This document shows positions 48,249 through 56,738 of a stretch of DNA of 64,000 nt, in pieces. This DNA is from Acinetobacter bouvetii (GTDB lineage: Bacteria > Pseudomonadota > Gammaproteobacteria > Pseudomonadales > Moraxellaceae): the NCBI RefSeq assembly GCF_902753875.1, contig NZ_CADDTS010000035.1, positions 1 to 64,000 on the forward strand, given 5' to 3'. The first letter of the stretch is position 1, and each line of letters opens with the position of its first letter. Below the pieces are notes generated by a model. The model made no database searches. It saw only the letters and a list, made by a program, of their open reading frames with translations, and was not told where the DNA came from. Both the position numbers and the translations under genes were made by a program.

Positions 48249-48815
48249 TTATTCAGTGGGTTCCATATCGGTACTTTCCACACCAGTATTTTCCAGACCT
48301 TCACTGATGGCACTGATCACCATTTGATAAGGGACCTGTAGATTATTCAATTCTATTGCATCATCCTGATGCACAATTTTTAACACAGGTTGTTGATTAA
48401 TAAAAATACTTTGTGTCTGCACCGCAGTATCAATCCGTACATTCTGCTGTTGTAAACGGGCAAAATCAGGATAGGTGGCATACAGAATATCCCGCACCAC
48501 AAATTCAAAGGGCAACAGCTTCATTTGTTCAATCCGCTGCTCCACATGCACCTGATGACCATCAAAATTCAGTTTGAACAGTTGCTGCCCGGTCAGGGTC
48601 AACGCCAGCATCTCCAGTTTTTGCCCCTGTTGCTGCTGATACAGCAAAAAGCTGAAGCTATGCTCTTTCCACTGTACTTCCAGCTGATCCTGCCGCTGAT
48701 AATTCTGTGCAGTCCAGCTGCTGGCCGCCAGGCCCTGTGCCTTGGGCAGCATCGATTGACAACCACCACATAGCAACATGGCACAAATCACGATTCCTGC
48801 CCATTTCAACTGCAT
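48249..48815 (-). CDS. DUF3261 lipoprotein
   Basis: Lipoprotein of 188 residues: signal peptide with lipobox-like LLCGGC at the N-terminus, then a beta-rich domain (QNYQRQDQLEVQWKEHSFSFLLYQQ, LEMLALTLTGQQLFKLNFDG) typical of DUF3261, a regular member of aryl polyene clusters. It probably helps place the pigment at the outer membrane together with the LolA-like carrier. ATG 48815 starts one base after the preceding stop; a GTG four codons upstream is possible. Confidence 0.78.
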   Translation of the reverse strand: MQLKWAGIVICAMLLCGGCQSMLPKAQGLAASSWTAQNYQRQDQLEVQWKEHSFSFLLYQQQQGQKLEMLALTLTGQQLFKLNFDGHQVHVEQRIEQMKLLPFEFVVRDILYATYPDFARLQQQNVRIDTAVQTQSIFINQQPVLKIVHQDDAIELNNLQVPYQMVISAISEGLENTGVESTDMEPTE

Positions 48816-48816
48816 A

Positions 48817-50115
48817 TCAAACACCACTCAGGTCGGTTTCAAGCGACGCAGGTTCACGGCAATATTCAGCCAAAGTACTTAAACGCTTTTTGGCATTTTT
48901 ATGAATCGGGTTGCTGCTATCCCAGGCATAACCGGCCAGCAAGGAGGACACCATACGGCGGATTTTTTCATCCTGATTTTTGGAGAACACCACATCCTGA
49001 AACTCACCGCTATACCAGGATTCCACATAGGCACGAAATACCTGAATACCTGAACGTAACGGTTTTTCATACTGTTCCATCCAGTTGACCGGCTGGCCTT
49101 GCAGTACCTGATCGACCAGTGGAATGGCCAGGCTTGAAGATTTCAGGGCAATCGTTACACCTGAAGAAAACACCGGATCGAGAAATTCACCGGCGTTGCC
49201 CAATAAAGCATAGTTACGATCTGCCAGATGTTTGACATTGGCAGAATAACCAACCAGTGTCCGAACCGGAGTATCGAATTGGGCATTGCGCAGCACCTGA
49301 GACAGGCTTTCTTCATCAGCCAAAATGCGTTTAAACAAGGCTTCTAAATCCTGCTCGGCACTGCCATCAAAACCATATTTTTCAAAGAAGTCTTGTTCTG
49401 CCACCACCCCAAAAGATGAACGGCCATCGGCAAAAGGAATCAGCCAGTACCAGGCACGCGGATCTTTGGCATGCACACTGATCAGGATTTTTTCACGGTC
49501 AAAATCGGGATCATCTAAAATACCATCTTCAATGTGGGTAAACACCGCACGGCGTACCGGGAAATCGGATGGGCTTTCCAGTTCCAGAAATTTGGGCAGG
49601 ATGCGGCCAAAACCACTGGCATCCAGTAAAAATTTGCCCTGAATCTGATACACATTTTGTTGTTCATCTTTGACGGTTAAAAGCGGATGTTCAGGCTCAA
49701 CATTGACATCAATCACTTCATGACCAAAGCGAATTTCGGCACCGTAGTTTTCTGCCTGTTGTGCCAGTAAATGGTCAAAGTTGGCACGGCGCACCTGCCA
49801 GGTGGTACCCGGGCCGTCTGTAAACTTCTCACGGAAATCATAGAAACTGCGCTGCTTGCCCTTTAAAAAAGCGGCGCCATTTTTAAACTGGAAGGCAAAC
49901 TGTTCCACGTGTTCACGTACGGTATCCAGCAGGCCTGCTTCTTCTAAAAATACCATCGATTGTGGCAGTAAAGATTCGCCAATGGAAAAGCGTGGAAAAT
50001 GTTGTTTTTCGATGATCGTGACCTGATAGCCCTTTTGGCGCAGTAATGCTGCTGCCGAACTCCCCGATGGGCCTGCTCCGATAATTAATACATCTGTATG
50101 TTGCATAGTGCTCAT
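48817..50115 (-). CDS. FAD-dependent enzyme, candidate flavin-dependent halogenase
   Basis: Flavoprotein of 432 residues starting MSTMQHTDVLIIGAGPSGS (Rossmann GxGxxG at 13–18). Three features of flavin-dependent halogenases are visible: Lys78 in FQFKNGA, where halogenases hold the lysine that carries the haloamine or hypohalite; WYWLIP at 222–227, an exact WxWxIP match; and FLDPVFSSG at 311–319, matching Fx(2)Px(2)SxG. Related non-halogenating FAD oxidoreductases exist, so activity is inferred. It lies between the MMPL exporter and the lipoprotein. ATG 50115 has aagg 9 nt upstream; an in-frame codon at 50226 would overlap the exporter gene. Confidence 0.75.
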   Translation of the reverse strand: MSTMQHTDVLIIGAGPSGSSAAALLRQKGYQVTIIEKQHFPRFSIGESLLPQSMVFLEEAGLLDTVREHVEQFAFQFKNGAAFLKGKQRSFYDFREKFTDGPGTTWQVRRANFDHLLAQQAENYGAEIRFGHEVIDVNVEPEHPLLTVKDEQQNVYQIQGKFLLDASGFGRILPKFLELESPSDFPVRRAVFTHIEDGILDDPDFDREKILISVHAKDPRAWYWLIPFADGRSSFGVVAEQDFFEKYGFDGSAEQDLEALFKRILADEESLSQVLRNAQFDTPVRTLVGYSANVKHLADRNYALLGNAGEFLDPVFSSGVTIALKSSSLAIPLVDQVLQGQPVNWMEQYEKPLRSGIQVFRAYVESWYSGEFQDVVFSKNQDEKIRRMVSSLLAGYAWDSSNPIHKNAKKRLSTLAEYCREPASLETDLSGV

Positions 50116-50134
50116 TGCACGGTACCTTATTTTC

Positions 50135-52459
50135 TCAGCTCTTTGGCTGATATTGTTGAAGCACAACATGTTTGGCATCGGATGACGTAAACAATGTTGC
50201 ATAGATAAATGAAAAAATAACCCCAAGTAACACGGTCAGACCAAAGCAGTGAATGGCATAGGTATGGCTAAAGGATAATAACCCGAAACCGAGCAAGGTT
50301 GACATCATACATAGGAATAAAGCCATGCCCACCACTTGCGGATGATCATGACCATGACGATAGAAGATGGCATAGTCGACCCCAATCCCTATAATCAGGA
50401 AGGTGCCCATAATACTGAATAAATTGATTTCCACACCCAGCCAGGCCTGAATGGCAAAGGTGGTCATCAAGGCCAAAGTGACTGGCAAGACCAGCGGCAA
50501 AATTGACTTGATGCCATAAATGATACCCAGTCCAATCATCAGGGTGATCAATGCGGCAATCAGCAACCACTGTGCCTGTATACGATGCTGCTGGAATAAT
50601 TCAGACAGTTGATTGACTGGACGCAGCAGTTGCACCTGTGTGCTATTCAGTTTTTGCAAGGCATTCACATCGTGCACATTTTGCAGCAGTACCAGACGCT
50701 CGGTCGGACTCATCTGTAAAAAGGCCAGCGGATGTTGTGCCATTTCAGCCGAACTGAGTAAAGGCTGCCGAGCCAGTTGCTGTTGCCAAGCACGCACATC
50801 GGCCGGATTTAACTCTAATGCCGCGGCGTATTCATTCAGGGCACTGGCTGGAATGGCTTGCAGTAACTGAATATTGTGTTGTTGCTGCGCTTTGGATGGT
50901 AGCCATTGACCTAAAGCCTGAAAACTATCCAGCTTGTTTTGTGTCTGTAAAACTTGCAGTTTTTCTAACAGTTTCTGTTCGTTTTGTTCCAGTTCAAGTG
51001 CCGTGCTGCCTTGCACCACAAAATATTCACTGCTTTGCTGCTGCATAAAACGTTCACGGACATATTGATCTTCCTGCTTTAGCTTCTGATCCATACTTTG
51101 CAAGTTACGGATATCATCATTGCTTTGCAGAAACATCAAACTGCTGCCCGCGACCACAGTAATTAAGGCGATCAAGCCATAACGCATACGGTTTCTCGAC
51201 TGTACAAAACCTCGTGCTTTGCCAATAAAACTTAAGCTGCGAATCGCCGGTTCGGCATTTAAAGCCGGCAAGCGTGGCAGTAATAAAACACTGGTGATCC
51301 ATGCCGCGGCCAGACCGACCATCGAAAACACGGCAATCTGCTTAAAGCCCGGAAATGGAGTGAAGCTTAGGAAGACATAGGCCACCAAGGTGGTCATCAG
51401 ACCCATAAACAGGCTGGGCAATAATGGCTTTAATACCGCAAAACCGTCAATCTGCCGATGCTGCGACTGCATCGCCATAAAATAAAACGAGAAATCGACA
51501 CAGACCCCGACCAGACTGGCCCCAAACACCAAGGTCATTAGGTGAATTTCCCCAAACACCCAATGAGTGATGGCAAAGGCCACCAGACAGCCTGTTCCAA
51601 CTGCAATCATCTCGGTGAGCATTGGACGAACCGAGCGGAAACCAAATAACACCAACAAGAAAATCCCGATGGTCGAACCTACTCCAATAGTCGAAATTTC
51701 TTTTTCTGCCGAGGTGGTACCAAACTGGGCAAATAATAACGTTCCTGTCCAATGCGGCTCAACCTGCATTTGATGCAACTGCTGATCCAGCTGTTTCATC
51801 CAGGCCGCAGTTTTTTCTTGATAATCAATATTGTAGGGACTGCTTTTCAGCTCCAGAACCAATAAACGGGAAATGCCCTGCTCATCCCGAAGCGTGGCAA
51901 AGCCATCTTCCAGACTGATATCCGGATTGTTCTGTAAACTGGATAAACCCATGGCATAACGTGGAAACAGCAGCAAGGGATCTTGTTGTAGCAGTTCTGC
52001 CGTCAACGGCATGCCCGGACTCATGATCTGCAACAAGCTCTGTTCAGCCAGCGCCGCATAATCCTTTTGCTCAAGTAACTTTTGATCCGCGGCCGTTAAC
52101 AGCCCGGCACGACGCTGATATAACAGCTGAGCAAACTGCTCGCTGTCAACTTGAGCATGCAAAGGCTTCCATAAGTCGCTTTGCGCCACAGTATTTTTAA
52201 ATAGCGTGGTGGCTTGATTTAAGGCTGCGTCATCTTTGGCATTCAGCACCACAAAGACTTTGTCATTCAGTTGCCCACTGACATATTGCTGCGCCCGTTC
52301 CAGTCTCTGATCATGCGTCGATTCCGGCAATAAGGCAAAGATATTGGTTTGAATATGAATATCTTTTTTCAGCCATGCCATACCCAGCGTGATAGCCAGC
52401 ACGCTAAGGACAATCAGCCAGAGTGCGGTAAATTTATTTTGCCAGTTGGAAAAGTGCAT
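50135..52459 (-). CDS. MMPL/RND-family exporter
   Basis: Membrane protein of 774 residues with the two-fold RND layout: a first membrane helix (about 11–30), a large periplasmic domain, then a block of helices (VGSTIGIFLLVLFGF, GASLVGVCVDFSFYF, LFMGLMTTLVAYVFLSF), repeated in the second half with FLIIGIGVDYAIFYRHG. The Asp in GVDYAIFY is the usual proton-relay position. MMPL proteins with LolA-like partners are standard in aryl polyene clusters and probably lift the pigment lipid out of the inner membrane. Overlaps the LolA-like gene by 26 bp. Confidence 0.85.
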   Translation of the reverse strand: MHFSNWQNKFTALWLIVLSVLAITLGMAWLKKDIHIQTNIFALLPESTHDQRLERAQQYVSGQLNDKVFVVLNAKDDAALNQATTLFKNTVAQSDLWKPLHAQVDSEQFAQLLYQRRAGLLTAADQKLLEQKDYAALAEQSLLQIMSPGMPLTAELLQQDPLLLFPRYAMGLSSLQNNPDISLEDGFATLRDEQGISRLLVLELKSSPYNIDYQEKTAAWMKQLDQQLHQMQVEPHWTGTLLFAQFGTTSAEKEISTIGVGSTIGIFLLVLFGFRSVRPMLTEMIAVGTGCLVAFAITHWVFGEIHLMTLVFGASLVGVCVDFSFYFMAMQSQHRQIDGFAVLKPLLPSLFMGLMTTLVAYVFLSFTPFPGFKQIAVFSMVGLAAAWITSVLLLPRLPALNAEPAIRSLSFIGKARGFVQSRNRMRYGLIALITVVAGSSLMFLQSNDDIRNLQSMDQKLKQEDQYVRERFMQQQSSEYFVVQGSTALELEQNEQKLLEKLQVLQTQNKLDSFQALGQWLPSKAQQQHNIQLLQAIPASALNEYAAALELNPADVRAWQQQLARQPLLSSAEMAQHPLAFLQMSPTERLVLLQNVHDVNALQKLNSTQVQLLRPVNQLSELFQQHRIQAQWLLIAALITLMIGLGIIYGIKSILPLVLPVTLALMTTFAIQAWLGVEINLFSIMGTFLIIGIGVDYAIFYRHGHDHPQVVGMALFLCMMSTLLGFGLLSFSHTYAIHCFGLTVLLGVIFSFIYATLFTSSDAKHVVLQQYQPKS

Positions 52460-53081
52460 TTTCCTCTGCCATTAATGTCTGTGGTTGAGTGCTTTGCTGA
52501 CTAAAGCGAATGGTGGTGCTGTTATTGGCTTTCTCACGAATCACGATTCTGTCCACATAACGCTGCCCTTGCGCATCAACACGGACAAACAGTTTTTTAA
52601 ACAAACTGCTTTTAGGGGTTAAAGCCACATTCCACTGCGCTGGGCTATAACTGGCCGAAACAATATTGAAGTTTTTGGCCAAAGCTGCTTCATTGCCAGA
52701 CATCAATTGCAGGAACATGGTCGCCACCGAACCATAAGGTGATTTATCAATTGCAATTTGACTATAAGTCCGCTGGGTTTTTTGCACCAGTTTGCGTGGA
52801 GTGACAATCAGGTCGGCTTTGACCGGACTCTGAATTTTCCAGATCACGCCTTGAGATTTGGAAAATAAAACCGTGCCTTTAGAAACAAAGGTTTTATTCA
52901 TTGCAGCCAGCTTTTTTTGTTGTTCAAAATTGGCTCGTACCGTCGGCGTTTCAGAGAGCTGGGCAAAGATTTGTTTGAGCTGCGAATTCTGTGCATGTAC
53001 CGCTTGCGACAGCAGCATCAGCAGAGATAATAGCCCTGCAAGTAAGAATCCTGCTGCACGTGGTAGATTAAGATATGTCAT
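52434..53081 (-). CDS. LolA-like outer-membrane lipid carrier
   Basis: Periplasmic protein of 215 residues: signal peptide with cleavage near AVHAQ, then the LolA-type half-barrel with IFAQLSETPTVRANFEQQKKL and SKGTVLFSKSQGVIWKIQSPVKADLIVT. It would shuttle the aryl polyene lipid through the periplasm between the MMPL exporter and the outer membrane. It starts 5 bp after the thioesterase gene. Confidence 0.82.
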   Translation of the reverse strand: MTYLNLPRAAGFLLAGLLSLLMLLSQAVHAQNSQLKQIFAQLSETPTVRANFEQQKKLAAMNKTFVSKGTVLFSKSQGVIWKIQSPVKADLIVTPRKLVQKTQRTYSQIAIDKSPYGSVATMFLQLMSGNEAALAKNFNIVSASYSPAQWNVALTPKSSLFKKLFVRVDAQGQRYVDRIVIREKANNSTTIRFSQQSTQPQTLMAEENALFQLAK

Positions 53082-53086
53082 CTGCT

Positions 53087-53506
53087 TTACTCCGGCTTAA
53101 ACTCAGACCAGGCGTTTAAACGCTGCAATAAAATTTGTGGCGACTGGAAACACATTTCCCGGCTTTGCATATGTACGGCCACTTGCGTGGTATAACCCTT
53201 AGTCAGCTTCTTGCCACTTTCGGCATCGAAAATCTGATATTCAATTTTCAGACGGTTTTCCCATTCTTTTAAAATAGCCCGTACCCGAATTTTCTGTTCA
53301 AACAGGATGCCATGCGCATAACGCACATGACTTTCAATTACAGGCCAGGCATAACCGGATTCACGCATCTGCATATAGTTATAGTGAAATTGATCCAGCA
53401 GCTTACAGCGGGCAATTTCAAAATACTTCAAATAGTGCCCGTGCCAGACCACGTTCATGGTATCCACGTCGTGAAATGGTACTTCAATGATTACATCGGC
53501 ATGCAT
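53087..53506 (-). CDS. Acyl-CoA/ACP thioesterase, 4-HBA-CoA thioesterase type
   Basis: Hotdog thioesterase of 139 residues with VPFHDVDTMNVVWHGHYLKYFEIAR, the YbgC/4-hydroxybenzoyl-CoA thioesterase signature with catalytic Asp. It may release a chain from ACP or edit mis-primed carriers. ATG 53506 has ggga 8 nt upstream and lies 19 bp after the ammonia-lyase stop; an in-frame GTG at 53542 would overlap that gene. Confidence 0.82.
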   Translation of the reverse strand: MHADVIIEVPFHDVDTMNVVWHGHYLKYFEIARCKLLDQFHYNYMQMRESGYAWPVIESHVRYAHGILFEQKIRVRAILKEWENRLKIEYQIFDAESGKKLTKGYTTQVAVHMQSREMCFQSPQILLQRLNAWSEFKPE

Positions 53507-53525
53507 AGTCTGTTTCCCATCACGT

Positions 53526-55058
53526 TTAGCGGACAAGTCCACTCTGCAATAATTCTAAATTTTCCAGTCGGTCAACCAGTTGTTGTAATTCGTTTTGTAA
53601 TGGTCGATCTTCCACCACATAATCAAAACTCTGCAACACCCAAGTCTTAAATGCACCAAGGACTTCGGACAATTTGCCATCCAGACCTTTTAAATGAATG
53701 GCCTGTACACTGGCACAGCCCAGTGCCGCAATCACCTGTTCGGTCAGCACAATCACGCGGCTGGCATCGCGCGCGGCAATGGTGCCCATACTGACCTTGT
53801 CCTGATTATGGCATTCGGTCGAACGTGAAAAAATCGAGGCCGCCAGCGTGTGTTTCAAGGCTTCCGCGGTCCATGCCGATACGCCAATCTGTACGGCTTT
53901 AAAGCCATGATTCAGCGGTAGGCGCTCATCGGTCGCCCCAGTCAAATTACGCGGCAAACCATTATTCATTTTATAGTCCACCAATTGCGCCAATTGACGG
54001 TCCATTAAATCGGCAATATTGGCAATCATGATTTTCAGGCTATCCATGGCTTGGGCAATATGACCGCCATAGAAATGACCGCCATGCAACACCCGTAAAT
54101 TCACCGGATCAATCAGCGGATTGTCATTGCTGGAGTTCAATTCATTTTCAATAAACTGGCGTAACCAAACTTTGGAATCTTCAAATACGCCAATAATATG
54201 CGGTGCACAGCGTAGCGAATAGCGGTCTTGCAGGCGTGAACTTTGATGTTCCGTTTGCACTTCACTATTTAGCCAATCACGCAGTTGTGCGGCAATATGT
54301 TGCTGCCCCGGATGCGGTTTTTGTGCAAACAGCACTTCATCAAAATGACTCGGATTACCTTCTAAAGCCAAGACATTTAGTGCAGTGATACAGGTACTGG
54401 CCACGGCAATCTGTTCGGCTTTTTTGTAGTTCAGACAAGCAATTGCCGTCATCACTGCGGTACCATTCATCAGGGCCAGACCTTCTTTCGGACGTAACAC
54501 CAAAGGCTGCATACCTTTTTCCGCATATACGCGACTGATCGGCACAATTTGCCCTTGATGATAAACATCACGTTCACCGACCAAGGCCCCGGCGATATAA
54601 GACAATGGGGTTAAATCCCCACTGGCACCAACTGAACCTTCGGAAGGGATAACCGGAATGATATTTTCATTCAGCATCCACACCAGACGTTCCAGCAGTG
54701 CATGTGAAACTCCGGAATATCCGCGAGCCAGTGAACACAAGCGCGTCACCACCACCGCACGGGCACTGATTAAATCCAGATTTTGACCCAGACCACAGCC
54801 ATGAAAACGCGATAAATGCAAAGGCAATTCATTAACTTGATGGGGAGGAATTTCCACCAGACAGGAATCACCATAACCGGTGGTCACGCCATAAATTACG
54901 CCTTCATCCTGCAACAGTTGATCCAGAAAATCTGCACCGCGCTGAATTAACTCCCGCCATTCAGTCGAGGCCGGTAAAGCGACTAATTTTTCCTGACGTG
55001 CAACAGCCACCACATCTTCAATCGAAAGTGGTGTTTCCCCTACAACTAACACTTGCAT
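53526..55058 (-). CDS. Aromatic amino acid ammonia-lyase (HAL/PAL/TAL family)
   Basis: Protein of 510 residues in the MIO-enzyme family. The MIO prosthetic group forms from Ala145-Ser146-Gly147 in GSVGASGDLTP; the catalytic Tyr is in YGVTTGYG (56–63). The substrate pair is Phe85-His86, where HAL has Ser-His, TAL has His-Leu and PAL has Phe-Leu. The later site is ECHNQDK with Gln419, as in PAL/TAL, where HAL carries Glu. The mix argues for an aromatic substrate (Tyr or Phe) rather than histidine. The product, coumarate or cinnamate, could supply the aryl head group. ATG 55058 overlaps the preceding stop (TAATG). Confidence 0.85.
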   Translation of the reverse strand: MQVLVVGETPLSIEDVVAVARQEKLVALPASTEWRELIQRGADFLDQLLQDEGVIYGVTTGYGDSCLVEIPPHQVNELPLHLSRFHGCGLGQNLDLISARAVVVTRLCSLARGYSGVSHALLERLVWMLNENIIPVIPSEGSVGASGDLTPLSYIAGALVGERDVYHQGQIVPISRVYAEKGMQPLVLRPKEGLALMNGTAVMTAIACLNYKKAEQIAVASTCITALNVLALEGNPSHFDEVLFAQKPHPGQQHIAAQLRDWLNSEVQTEHQSSRLQDRYSLRCAPHIIGVFEDSKVWLRQFIENELNSSNDNPLIDPVNLRVLHGGHFYGGHIAQAMDSLKIMIANIADLMDRQLAQLVDYKMNNGLPRNLTGATDERLPLNHGFKAVQIGVSAWTAEALKHTLAASIFSRSTECHNQDKVSMGTIAARDASRVIVLTEQVIAALGCASVQAIHLKGLDGKLSEVLGAFKTWVLQSFDYVVEDRPLQNELQQLVDRLENLELLQSGLVR

Positions 55059-55987
55059 TATTGTTTGTTCCAAAAATTATAAAAATTAAACCATTGATAT
55101 GGCGCACGTATACAATGCTGTTCCAGTAAGGCCACATATTCACGGGTGGTCGCTTGCATGGCCTGCAGACGGTTTTTGCGCGGAAAATTCAGCTTTTCCG
55201 CAATCGAGTGAATATGCACTTCAAATTGATTACCAACTCGATAACAAAACACAGCCAGCACCGGCACTTTCAGCAAACTGGCTAAAATCCACGCCCCTTG
55301 CGGCCAGTTGGCCTCTGCACCTAAAAATGAAATCGGCTGTACCCGATCTGACTGCACCGGTACACGATCTGCCGCCACAATCACCCACTCGCCCTGATCC
55401 AGTTTGTCCTGCAAGATCAAGGCTGTTTCAATCCCTAATTCATCCACCGACACCAGATTGACATCGGCATGATCATTCAGCTTTTTTAAAAACTGGTTAA
55501 ATTTGGTGGCATGTTTTTGATAAACCAGCACATTAATTTTCTGTTGATGTTCCGATTTAATCGCGCGTAACAATTCGATATTGCCAAAATGCGACACCAC
55601 AATCACTGCGCCTTTTTGATAATGCTGACGGAAATGCTCGTGTCCATGCAACTGCAATTGCTGCTCTGGAATTTTCCCCAGCCAACCCTCAATTTTATCC
55701 AGAATACATTCACCAAACTGCATGAAATGCTGATAGCTATGCATCAGACTAGGCGTATGCGGAAACGGCGAATGACTGCCAGCAAAATGGTGTAACCGCG
55801 TCAAATATTGCAGCGAAGCCTGACGTGCGACTGTCGCAAACAGCCAGTACCACAAAATAATAAAATACATCAGTATTCGGCATAACCAGCGACCGCCAAG
55901 ACGATAAAACGCCAGCATCAAAGTCAAGGATAGCGCACCGCCTCGTTCCTTGATCTCATTCCACTGGGTCTGCTTCAGCTCAGTCAC
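55058..55987 (-). CDS. LpxL/HtrB-type acyltransferase
   Basis: Protein of 309 residues with a hydrophobic segment (about 33–55) and acyltransferase motif HFGNIELLR (H-x4-E) near 133, plus VAADRVPVQS and FLGAEANWPQGAW. In aryl polyene clusters this domain is often fused to the neighbouring glycosyltransferase; here the two are separate genes. It would transfer an acyl or aryl polyene chain onto a lipid acceptor. It is 4 bp downstream of the glycosyltransferase. Confidence 0.8.
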   Translation of the reverse strand: MTELKQTQWNEIKERGGALSLTLMLAFYRLGGRWLCRILMYFIILWYWLFATVARQASLQYLTRLHHFAGSHSPFPHTPSLMHSYQHFMQFGECILDKIEGWLGKIPEQQLQLHGHEHFRQHYQKGAVIVVSHFGNIELLRAIKSEHQQKINVLVYQKHATKFNQFLKKLNDHADVNLVSVDELGIETALILQDKLDQGEWVIVAADRVPVQSDRVQPISFLGAEANWPQGAWILASLLKVPVLAVFCYRVGNQFEVHIHSIAEKLNFPRKNRLQAMQATTREYVALLEQHCIRAPYQWFNFYNFWNKQ

Positions 55988-55991
55988 ACCG

Positions 55992-56726
55992 TCAACCTTT
56001 TACTTTCTGTGCCAGCAATTTGGGCAAGCGCAGCAGCATGCCACCAAACAGGCGCACATGTGCCTGACTCATCCCCAGATTGTCACGCCATACATTGAAA
56101 TGCGAAATGCCATCTTCAGGATAAATCACTTTGGTCGGCACATTGATAAAAGGCACATTGGCCCATTTCAGACGCACCAGAATCTCGCTATCAAAACCCA
56201 TACGCGGCTGAAATTTGGCAGAATCCAAGACTTGAATGGTCTTGGCGAGTGGATAAACCCGGAAGCCGCACATGCTGTCTTTAATCTCTAAAGACAGGCT
56301 GTTAATCCACACCCAGATATGCGTGGCATAACGACCATAAAGGCGTTTTTTCGGCACCGATGCATCAAAGATGGGTTGACCGATGACCATCGCTTCTGGG
56401 TTTTGTTGGGAAATTTGCAGGAATTTTGCTACATCTTGCCAGTCATGCTGACCATCAGAATCCAGCTGTAAGGCATGACTCAAACCCAGCTTGTGAGCAT
56501 GGCGTAAACCGGTCATCACCGCCTGACCTTTGCCCTGATTGTAGCTGTGTTCGACCAAATCTACCTGAGGATGTTTCGTAGCAATATCATGTAAAAGCTC
56601 AGTACATGCGGCATCACTACCGTCATTGACCAGAATGATCAGCATTTGAAACTGATCCAAATGGGTGACCAACGCCTCAATATGATGAGGATGGTTATAA
56701 ACTGGAATGACAAAACATTGCTGCAT
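55992..56726 (-). CDS. Glycosyltransferase family 2 (dolichyl-phosphate mannose synthase-like)
   Basis: GT-A enzyme of 244 residues: CFVIPVYNHPHHIEALV, LVNDGSDAACTELL and the DXD in LQLDSDGQHDWQD, followed by DSMCGFRVYPL. It probably adds a sugar to the lipid anchor of the aryl polyene. It is followed within 4 bp by the acyltransferase gene. Confidence 0.85.
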   Translation of the reverse strand: MQQCFVIPVYNHPHHIEALVTHLDQFQMLIILVNDGSDAACTELLHDIATKHPQVDLVEHSYNQGKGQAVMTGLRHAHKLGLSHALQLDSDGQHDWQDVAKFLQISQQNPEAMVIGQPIFDASVPKKRLYGRYATHIWVWINSLSLEIKDSMCGFRVYPLAKTIQVLDSAKFQPRMGFDSEILVRLKWANVPFINVPTKVIYPEDGISHFNVWRDNLGMSQAHVRLFGGMLLRLPKLLAQKVKG

Positions 56727-56738
56727 CTACATTTACCT

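Noticed and set aside
53526..55058. Call as histidine ammonia-lyase HutH
   Set aside because: No hut genes nearby, HAL-type Glu is replaced by Gln, and the gene is embedded in the pigment operon.
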